Shown: piece by piece, positions 43,160 through 49,757 of the stretch
Layout of the letters: the number at the start of each line of letters is the position of its first letter
Position numbering within the stretch: position 1 is the first letter of the stretch
Source of the DNA: Flavobacteriaceae bacterium
GTDB taxonomy: Bacteria; Bacteroidota; Bacteroidia; Flavobacteriales; Flavobacteriaceae
Direction of reading: 5' to 3'
Assembly: GCA_020854235.1 (NCBI GenBank)
Contig: JADZFW010000117.1
Coordinates: forward strand, 1-49,757
Length of the DNA: 49,757 bases
Notes under the pieces: model-generated
The model's input: only the letters and a program-made list of their open reading frames with translations
Databases searched by the model: none
Told to the model about the DNA's origin: nothing
Position numbers and translations under genes: made by a program

Positions 43160-46100
43160 ATGACACGGAAATTACTTTTTGTTGCATTATTTGCAATTTC
43201 ATTTCAAACCTTTGCTCAGCAAAAAACTTTCTTCACCTCAACAACCAAAACAGATTTTAATTACTTAGATAGCGGTATTCAGTTGCCTCTTAAACAAGTA
43301 TTTGAATTAAATGTAGATGCCTTAAAAGCTGAAATGGCTGCTGCACCTCAAAGAAGTGAGAACTTGAGAAAATCTGCTACCCTTATTTCTCTTCCCAATG
43401 CCGATGGTCAATTGGAAACGTTTTATGTTTTTGAAAACGCTGTAATGGATCCGGCATTAGCTGCTCGTTACCCTGAAATCAAATCTTATTATGGAATTGG
43501 AATTGACGACAATACGGCAACTATTTATTTCAGTTTATCGCCTCTTGGATTTAAATCCATGACCCTTTATCCTGATAAATCTGCTGTTTTTGTAGAACCC
43601 ATTTCTCAAGATTTACAAACCTATACGGTTTACAGAAAATCTGATAAAAAAAGTGCATTGAATGCATTTGAATGTTCGGTCATTGACGAAGTTTCAGCTG
43701 TAGATGGTATGACGTTGAGACCCAATGCCGATGATGCTGTATTGAGAACTTTTCGTTTAGCGCTTTCCGTAACAGGTGAATACACCGTGTATTTTGGTGG
43801 AACCAAAACTTTAGCTTTGGCTGCAATGAATAATACCATGACGCGAGTAAATGGAGTTTTTGAAAAAGACTTTTCAGCTCGAATGGTTTTAATAGCCAAT
43901 AATGATGTTCTGATTTACACCAACGCTTCAACCGATCCTTATTCTGTAGCTGCCAGTATGGCCAATTGGAATAAAGAATTACAAAACAACTTGACCAGTG
44001 TAATAGGCAATGCCAATTACGATATCGGACATTTATTTGGTGCTACCGGTGGTGGCGGTAATGCCGGATGTATTGGCTGTATTTGCGTGGATGACACTTC
44101 CAGCACAACCGATTTGAATAAAGGTAGTGGTTATACTTCTCCTGCAGACGGAATTCCTTCCGGTGATAATTTTGACATCGATTATGTAGCTCATGAAATG
44201 GGTCATCAATTTGGAGCCAATCACACCTTTACTTTCAGCAATGAAACCGGAACCGGTGCTCAAATGGAACCCGGAAGTGGTTCAACTATTATGGGTTATG
44301 CCGGTATCACAACCAAAGATGTTCAACCTCATTCTGATGCGTATTTCCATGCTATAAGCATTCAACAAGTTACCAATAATATTAAAGCGAAAACTTGTTC
44401 GGTAAATACCGCTACCGGAAATGCGATTCCTACTGCCAATGCAGGTGCCGATTATACAGTTCCAAAAAGTACACCTTTCATGTTGACCGGAAGTGCTACT
44501 GATGCCAATGGTGATGTGTTGACCTACTGCTGGGAACAAATGGATGCCGGAACTTCAACTACAACCACTCCATCAGCTACAAAAACAGCTGGCCCCAATT
44601 TCAGATCATATACCCCAACAACTTCTCCTACCCGATATTTTCCAAAAATGTCTTCCGTTTTGACCGGAGCAACAACTACTTCCGGAACTGAAATTCTCGT
44701 TGAAGCTTTACCATCCGTAGCCAGAACGCTTAATTTTAGATTAACCGTACGTGACAACCGTGCCGGTGGTTCAGGTAATAACAGTGATGACATGATTGTA
44801 ACTGTCAATGCTACAGCAGGTCCTTTTGCCATTACAGCTCCTAATACAGCCGTTTCTTATGTAGGCGGAAGTTCTCAAACCATAACTTGGAATGTAGCTG
44901 GAACAACCGCTAATAATGTAAATTGTGCTAATGTTGACATTTTGATTTCAACTGATGGAGGTACTACATTTACAACATTATTGGCAGCTACGCCAAATGA
45001 CGGTACTCAAGCTGTTACGATTCCCAACACTGCCGGAACTACCAATAGAATCATGATCAAAGGTACCAATCATATCTTCTTTGATGTATCCAATACCAAC
45101 TTTACCATTACAACTGGTACAACCGATACGGTAGCGCCAACTGCTCCCACTTTAGTGGCAAGTGGAACTACTGATACAACTACCAATCTATCTTGGTCAG
45201 GTGCTACAGACAACGTAGCCGTTACCGGATATGATGTGTACAGAGGAACTACTTTGTTAGGCTCAACTTCGGCTACAACTTATGCCGTTACCGGATTGAC
45301 TGCTTCTACTGCGTATACCTTTACCGTAAAAGCAAAAGATGCTGCGGGCAATATTTCTGTTGCCAGTAATACAGTTAATGTAACAACATTGGCTCCATCT
45401 ACAGACACAACTGCTCCTACTGCTCCTACTTTAACTGCATCTGGAACAACTCAAACTACGACAAACTTGTCTTGGACCGGTGCAACAGATAACGTAGGCG
45501 TAACCGGTTATAATGTGTACCAAGGAGCTACGCTTTTAGGCTCTACTACAACTGCAACAACTTATTCAGTTACAGGATTGGCAGCATCAACAACCTATTC
45601 GTTTACTGTTAAAGCCAAAGATGCAGCCGGTAATTTATCATTGGCAAGTAATACAGCAACTGTAACTACATTATCTAGTAGTGTCACTTACTGTACTTCT
45701 CAAGGAAACAGTACTGCAGATGAAAAAATCGGTAAAGTCGTATTGGGAACCATCAACAATACTTCAACAGGAACTGCAGGATATGAAGACTTCACTTCTT
45801 TATCAACTAATGTTACTAGAGGAACTGCTTATACCATCACGATTACTCCTTCTTGGACATCTACAAAATACAAAGAAGGATATGCCGTATGGATTGATTA
45901 CAACAGAGATGGAGATTTCTTGGATACCGGTGAAAAAGTTTGGACCAAAGCAGCTTCAACTACAACTCCTGTATCTGGTACTTTTACCATTCCTGCAACA
46001 GCTACTTTGGGAACAACCCGCATAAGAGTGCAAATGAAATACAATGCCATCCCAACTTCATGCGAATCTTTCTCTTATGGTCAAGTAGAAGATTATACAG

Positions 46101-46369
46101 TTAACATTGTTTCAACAGCAAGAGATGAAAGCTTCAATGAAATTTCATTCACGCTATACCCCAATCCGGTAGATGGTGATATTCTCAATATTAAGAATTT
46201 AGTAAGTGAAAATTCAACTTACAGCATCTTCAACATGATGGGCATTGAATTGAGTAAAGGATTGATTGAAAATGAAAAAATTGAAGTGGGATCACTAGCA
46301 ACAGGCACTTATGTCTTAGTGGTTACTAATGAAAATGGAACCGCAACTAAAAGTTTTATAAAGCAATAA
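43160..46369 (+). CDS. T9SS-secreted reprolysin-like metalloprotease with FN3 and GEVED domains
   Basis: 1069 residues. Signal peptide (about 1-19). A pro-region precedes a metzincin catalytic domain with HEMGHQFGANH (H345, E346, H349, H355). Next come an Ig/PKD-like region (about 430-540), two fibronectin type III repeats at about 653-745 and 746-842 (both TAPTL, NLSW, ATDN, FTVKAKDAAGN), a GEVED domain (about 843-985, WIDYNRDGDFLDTGEK, YGQVEDYTV) and a type A T9SS sorting domain from about 1000 (FTLYPNPVDGDILNIKNL). It should be exported across the outer membrane by the type IX system and degrade external protein. Confidence 0.95.
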   Translation: MTRKLLFVALFAISFQTFAQQKTFFTSTTKTDFNYLDSGIQLPLKQVFELNVDALKAEMAAAPQRSENLRKSATLISLPNADGQLETFYVFENAVMDPALAARYPEIKSYYGIGIDDNTATIYFSLSPLGFKSMTLYPDKSAVFVEPISQDLQTYTVYRKSDKKSALNAFECSVIDEVSAVDGMTLRPNADDAVLRTFRLALSVTGEYTVYFGGTKTLALAAMNNTMTRVNGVFEKDFSARMVLIANNDVLIYTNASTDPYSVAASMANWNKELQNNLTSVIGNANYDIGHLFGATGGGGNAGCIGCICVDDTSSTTDLNKGSGYTSPADGIPSGDNFDIDYVAHEMGHQFGANHTFTFSNETGTGAQMEPGSGSTIMGYAGITTKDVQPHSDAYFHAISIQQVTNNIKAKTCSVNTATGNAIPTANAGADYTVPKSTPFMLTGSATDANGDVLTYCWEQMDAGTSTTTTPSATKTAGPNFRSYTPTTSPTRYFPKMSSVLTGATTTSGTEILVEALPSVARTLNFRLTVRDNRAGGSGNNSDDMIVTVNATAGPFAITAPNTAVSYVGGSSQTITWNVAGTTANNVNCANVDILISTDGGTTFTTLLAATPNDGTQAVTIPNTAGTTNRIMIKGTNHIFFDVSNTNFTITTGTTDTVAPTAPTLVASGTTDTTTNLSWSGATDNVAVTGYDVYRGTTLLGSTSATTYAVTGLTASTAYTFTVKAKDAAGNISVASNTVNVTTLAPSTDTTAPTAPTLTASGTTQTTTNLSWTGATDNVGVTGYNVYQGATLLGSTTTATTYSVTGLAASTTYSFTVKAKDAAGNLSLASNTATVTTLSSSVTYCTSQGNSTADEKIGKVVLGTINNTSTGTAGYEDFTSLSTNVTRGTAYTITITPSWTSTKYKEGYAVWIDYNRDGDFLDTGEKVWTKAASTTTPVSGTFTIPATATLGTTRIRVQMKYNAIPTSCESFSYGQVEDYTVNIVSTARDESFNEISFTLYPNPVDGDILNIKNLVSENSTYSIFNMMGIELSKGLIENEKIEVGSLATGTYVLVVTNENGTATKSFIKQ

Positions 46370-46388
46370 AATTTTTAATCTAAATTAT

Positions 46389-46420
46389 AAAAGCCATACT
46401 TTTTAGTATGGCTTTTTTTT
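46389..46420 (+). terminator. Rho-independent terminator of the protease gene
   Basis: aaaagccatact pairs with agtatggctttt (12 bp, 4-nt loop tttt) and is followed by a T run. Confidence 0.92.
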
Positions 46421-46448
46421 TTGTTATCATTAATATAGACTTTTATAA

Positions 46449-46515
46449 AATCGAACTCCCGACACGACTGTTGGAACTCCTCACCCAAACTTGGTAACGC
46501 TCTACCCAAATCCCA
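46449..46515 (-). other. tRNA-like relic beside the second tandem array
   Basis: The minus strand contains GGTAGAGCG, as in a tRNA D-arm, and GTCGGGAGTTCGAT, as in a T-arm. Acceptor and T stems do not pair, and the distance between the two pieces is about 15 nt too long for a tRNA. One or more array-like units sit between them. It may be a decayed tRNA or a chance match. A GC-rich inverted repeat (cctgcctcgcggcaaggcgg) lies at 46560-46579. Confidence 0.35.
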
Positions 46516-46597
46516 TAAATTCCCACTTAACTATAACGATAGCAGTGAAATCCCAATAACCTGCCTCGCGGCAAGGCGGGCTTAATAACTCATTCAA

Positions 46598-46904
46598 ACT
46601 GTTGGAACTCCCGACACGACTGTTGGAACTACCGACACGACTGTTGGAACTACCGACACGACTGTTGGAACTCTCGACACGACTGTTGGAACTCCCGACA
46701 CGACTATTGGAACTCCCGATACGACTGTTGGAACTACCAACACGACTGTTGGAACTACCGACACGACTGTTGGAACTCCCGACACGACGATTGGAACTCC
46801 CGACACGACTATTGGAACTCCCGACACGACTGATGGAACTACCGACACGACTGTTGGAACTACCAACACGACTAATGGAACTACCGACACGACTGTTGGA
46901 ACTC
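46598..46904. repeat. 21-bp tandem array 2, 14 copies plus a partial
   Basis: Unit actgttggaactcccgacac plus g, with common c/a variation in the middle (ctcccg, ctaccg, ctaccaa), arranged head to tail without spacers. Because 21 is a multiple of three, three reading frames stay open on both strands and give repetitive low-complexity ORFs that I do not believe are genes. Part of an 844-nt gap. The remainder (46905-47155) holds only an AT-rich stretch and a degenerate inverted-repeat remnant (ggtggctgaggcatcgaagc). Confidence 0.93.
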
Positions 46905-47155
46905 CTAGCTGCCGCACGAAATAAGGGAGTATTCATTAGATTGTGTAAACTAATTCTTTAGAGTGGACTTCAAACAAATCGAAATATAACCTACTCTAAT
47001 TAGAATTACTCGGTGGCTGAGGCATCGAAGCCCCTGACAAATCAAAATGAAACTTTCACGTCCTAAACTATACTAGAAAATCCTTAATATAATCTCAAAC
47101 CTATTAAATCGCTTGATTTATTATATTTTTTGAGTAAATATTATCTCCGAATATT

Positions 47156-47193
47156 AATAAAAAATCCCTTTTAACAGTTGTTAAAAGGGATTT
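47156..47193 (-). terminator. Rho-independent terminator of the small membrane gene
   Basis: Minus strand: AAATCCCTTTTAACA pairs with TGTTAAAAGGGATTT (15 bp) around a 2-nt centre, followed by six T residues. About 20 nt past the stop of the gene at 47214. Confidence 0.9.
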
Positions 47194-47213
47194 AAGTGGG
47201 GAGAGATATAATG

Positions 47214-47594
47214 TTACAATTTACCGTTTACAAATGCAATGGCAGCACCGACGATACCACCCATCAAAATAGTCAAAGCGATGTCCATCACCATTTTATT
47301 GTAATCGGCTTCCATGGCTGAATACATATAAAAATTCATTGAAGCCGAATATAGACCGCCAATTACGGCTCCTACTTTGGCTCCACTTGCCCAATTGGTC
47401 AATCCGGAATGAGAAACCACCACATAGGCAACTAAAATTCCAAAAAACATACAACCCAAAAAAATGAAAAGCATGTTTTCAGTTCCGTTTGAAGGGAAAA
47501 TGTCTGTAAAAAGAATCCCATAAAATAGCCAACCCAATAAAAAATAAACAATTGTGCCGACTACTGAACCGACTAAAAGATTTTTGGTTTTCAT
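47214..47594 (-). CDS. Small four-helix membrane protein, DUF1761-like
   Basis: 126 residues, four predicted membrane helices (about 5-27, 40-62, 73-90 and 102-123). Gly-rich segments such as LVGSVVGTIVYFLLGWLFYG and ILMGGIVGAAIAFVNGKL resemble DUF1761-type proteins, but the match is by impression. Own terminator, no close neighbour; function unknown. Confidence 0.78.
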   Translation of the reverse strand: MKTKNLLVGSVVGTIVYFLLGWLFYGILFTDIFPSNGTENMLFIFLGCMFFGILVAYVVVSHSGLTNWASGAKVGAVIGGLYSASMNFYMYSAMEADYNKMVMDIALTILMGGIVGAAIAFVNGKL

Positions 47595-47729
47595 GATTAT
47601 AAAAAGTTTAATTGGTTAATATGTAACAAATGTAACTAATTATTCAATTCAAATGAATTTTTGATTTCCCTTAAGGCTTTATAGAAATATTTCCAAAAAA
47701 GTGAGGTGTTTGGAGTACAGTTACTAATC

Positions 47730-48584
47730 CTAACCGAATACCTGAAGTGCTTCGTTATAAGCACTTTCAAAATGTAGTATTTGGATACCGGTTTCTACTT
47801 TTTGAGTTGTAAAATAGGAAAGTAGTTTTTCAGTAGGCATATTTCCGGTTAAATCATCTTTAGCCATGGGACAACCACCATACCCTTTAATGGCTCCATC
47901 AAATCGCAGACAACCACCTTTATAAGCGGCATCGACCTTTTCAAACCAATGTGATGGATGTGTGTGTAAATGTGCACCCCATTCCATTTGTGGAAATTGA
48001 GGAATCAGTTCATGAAACAAACTATAAATATGGTTGGGATCAGCACTTCCGATGGTATCGGAAAGTGACAGTATCTTAACTCCCATATCACTTAATTTTT
48101 GGGTCCATTGAGCAACCAAATCCACATGCCAAGATTCTCCATAGGGATTTCCAAATCCCATTGATAAATAGGTTACTACTTCTTTATTCTTTATAGCAGC
48201 TAGATTTAAAATTTCTTCTAATACAACAACCGATTCAGCTATCGTTTTGCCCGTATTTCGCATTTGGAAATGCTCCGAAATTGAAAAAGGATATCCTAAA
48301 TAAGAAATTTGTTCATAATTCAAGGCATCGGTTGCTCCTCTTACATTGGCAACAATAGCTAGTAACTTCGTTTTAGTAGCCGACATATCCAATCGATGTA
48401 AAACATCAACCGTATCCCGCATTTGAGGAATGGATTTGGGAGATACAAAACTTCCAAAATCTAAGGTATCAAACCCAACTTGCAATAAAGATTGCAAGTA
48501 TTTCACCTTACTTTCAGTAGGTATAAAATTTCTGATCCCTTGCATGGCATCTCGAGGACATTCTATGATTTTGACTGGATTCAT
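47730..48584 (-). CDS. mvaB: Hydroxymethylglutaryl-CoA lyase
   Basis: Cleaves HMG-CoA to acetyl-CoA and acetoacetate, the last step of leucine breakdown. 284 residues from ATG at 48584; the frame is open 19 codons upstream, but MNPVKIIECPRDAMQGI matches the family start. Active-site features: ECPRDAMQGI, FGSFVSPKSIPQMRD, metal ligands in GAHLHTH and the Cys loop GYGGCPMAKDDLTGN. Monocistronic. Confidence 0.93.
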   Translation of the reverse strand: MNPVKIIECPRDAMQGIRNFIPTESKVKYLQSLLQVGFDTLDFGSFVSPKSIPQMRDTVDVLHRLDMSATKTKLLAIVANVRGATDALNYEQISYLGYPFSISEHFQMRNTGKTIAESVVVLEEILNLAAIKNKEVVTYLSMGFGNPYGESWHVDLVAQWTQKLSDMGVKILSLSDTIGSADPNHIYSLFHELIPQFPQMEWGAHLHTHPSHWFEKVDAAYKGGCLRFDGAIKGYGGCPMAKDDLTGNMPTEKLLSYFTTQKVETGIQILHFESAYNEALQVFG

Positions 48585-48742
48585 ATAGAATTCAAACTTA
48601 CAAAATTTATCGAAACGAATGGAAAACTTTATAATTGGCAATTCAATATTTATTTACATAATCCCTGCGTTATAATCTTTATGAATCTTATTGTTTATAA
48701 AATTACAATCATTCATCAAAGTCCATTTATAAAAAAAATATG

Positions 48743-48750
48743 TAGTTTTG
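48743..48750 (+). promoter_or_regulatory. Candidate -7 element very close to the LysE start codon
   Basis: TAGTTTTG matches TAnnTTTG but ends 4 nt before the ATG, so transcription from it would begin at or inside the start codon. Either a leaderless mRNA or a chance match; no -33 box was seen. Confidence 0.3.
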
Positions 48751-48754
48751 TCTT

Positions 48755-49375
48755 ATGCCAAATTATTCAATCATTGTTGTAGCCGTATTAAGTCACTTAC
48801 TGGCTGTCATCAGCCCAGGCCCTGATTTTGTGATGGCACTCAAAAATTCAATGACTTATTCACGCAAAACCGGCATCTACACTGCCATTGGGTTTGGAAT
48901 GGGTATTGGAGTCCACATCTTATACAGTTTTGCCGGGCTTGCCATCCTTATTTCTCAATCGGAAGGATTGTTTAATATGATTAAATATTTGGGTGCTGCC
49001 TATCTGTTTTATATTGGGATTAAGTCAATATTAGAAAAAACAAACAAAATAAGTGTAGGAAGTACCAAACACATTCAAGACATTACTCCTTTTAAAGCGA
49101 TAAGTATGGGATTTTTAACCAATGTATTGAATCCTAAAGCGAGTTTATTTTTCTTGAGTTTATTTACCTACATCCTTCAATCACATCCAAATTCTGGCAC
49201 TTTAATCATCATCAGTGCTTTATTGATGATCAATACGACGCTCTGGTTTAGTTTGGTGGCAATTTTCTTCAACATTCCTTATATTCAAAAACAATACAAC
49301 CAATATCAAAACCTGATAGGTAAAGCATTGGGTATTTTTCTAATTGGTATTGCTTTTTTGCTTGTGTTTAATTAA
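48755..49375 (+). CDS. LysE/RhtB family amino-acid exporter
   Basis: 206 residues, six membrane helices. The family N-terminus is clear (HLLAVISPGPDFVMALKNSM, GIYTAIGFGMGIGVHILYS), and FLTNVLNPKASLFFLSLFTY is the conserved central segment. The family exports amino acids such as threonine, homoserine or lysine; the substrate cannot be told from sequence. Divergent from mvaB. Confidence 0.92.
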   Translation: MPNYSIIVVAVLSHLLAVISPGPDFVMALKNSMTYSRKTGIYTAIGFGMGIGVHILYSFAGLAILISQSEGLFNMIKYLGAAYLFYIGIKSILEKTNKISVGSTKHIQDITPFKAISMGFLTNVLNPKASLFFLSLFTYILQSHPNSGTLIIISALLMINTTLWFSLVAIFFNIPYIQKQYNQYQNLIGKALGIFLIGIAFLLVFN

Positions 49376-49757
49376 TGCACTTTTTCAATTCTGTATTTTT
49401 TATTTAGCAAAAAAACGAATAGACATTTCCTTTGTTGGGTACTTTAACACCAGTAAATTAAGGATAAAAGGTTCATTATTTTTTGATTTTTAACCTATGA
49501 AATAGTCATATGATTTACATCATACCAACCTATGATGATCAAATGACTATTACATCTGACCATTAAAAACAAATAATTATAAACACATAAAAAGAAGGTA
49601 TTATTTAAATTAATAAAAATAATAATACATTTACTTCTAAAAATTAATAAAATTTATGAAATAAAATTACTCTTATATTAAATTTACTAAACTAAATTAA
49701 TTATTTATTAACATAATAAATAATTGGTATTAATTTTTTTTCTACATTTGTTATATA
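49376..49757. other. 382-nt AT-rich region to the end of the window
   Basis: No ORF, tRNA or clear hairpin. TACATTTG at 49743-49750 is a perfect -7 element on the plus strand, suggesting that a gene begins just beyond the window; the -33 position is not well matched. An imperfect inverted repeat (atagtcatatgatt with aaatgactat) occurs near 49500-49550. Confidence 0.4.

Noticed and set aside
46502-46961. Repetitive ORFs of 107-144 codons on both strands across the second tandem array
   Set aside because: A 21-bp period keeps all frames open. The translations are simple heptad repeats on both strands, with no start signal or conserved ends.

Overview
Low-GC DNA from a member of the Bacteroidota, most likely a Flavobacteriaceae species. 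The evidence is: promoters of the TTTG-N19-TAnnTTTG type, almost no Shine-Dalgarno sequences, a C-terminal type IX secretion sorting domain, a TolC domain fused to a metal RND pump, and families typical of the phylum (DUF4294, DUF3570/DUF4266, flavobacterial L11, L12 and RpoB). No rRNA, CRISPR array, prophage or complete insertion sequence was seen.

Layout. 1-6617 (minus strand): the ancient translation/transcription block tRNA-Thr(TGT), tRNA-Tyr, tRNA-Gly, tRNA-Thr(GGT), tuf, tRNA-Trp, secE, nusG, rplK, rplA, rplJ, rplL, rpoB (rpoB runs off the left edge). It is read from a consensus promoter embedded next to the terminator of hpf. 6646-12220: hpf, xerC, rpsU (with an exceptional strong Shine-Dalgarno), a solitary trpB with a complete leader-peptide attenuator, manA and an adenine-deaminase-like gene. 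12224-16407: DUF4294 protein, small membrane protein, LolD-type ATPase, then an ECF sigma factor, a membrane protein that may be its anti-sigma factor, and a DUF2202 ferritin-like protein.

16445-23502: a potassium regulon. A short KdpD-like kinase and KdpE-like regulator are followed by two transport operons, (small protein A, trkH, trkA) and (small protein B, kup). The two small proteins are paralogues of each other. All three promoters carry the same direct repeat, TTTATA-N5-TTTATA, 10 nt upstream of a TnnnTTTG -7 element, which is best read as a KdpE box. This is the most coherent and possibly undescribed system in the window.

23520-27633: thioredoxin-like protein, ApbE flavinyltransferase, DUF4266 lipoprotein and DUF3570 outer-membrane protein (a predicted flavin/redox envelope cluster), preceded by a VIT1/CCC1 transporter gene. 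27909-35547: a heavy-metal efflux locus with an RND pump fused to TolC, a lipoprotein adaptor, two paralogous small secreted His-rich proteins flanking the pump, and two divergent small envelope proteins. 35618-41328: DUF2339, DUF3999 and M48 peptidase genes. 41342-49375: VOC protein, pcm, a T9SS-exported reprolysin-like protease, a small membrane protein, HMG-CoA lyase and a LysE exporter. Two different 21-bp tandem arrays (about 14 copies each) occupy the intergenic gaps at 42.0-42.3 kb and 46.6-46.9 kb.

All calls come from reading the sequence. No database search, folding program or experiment was run.
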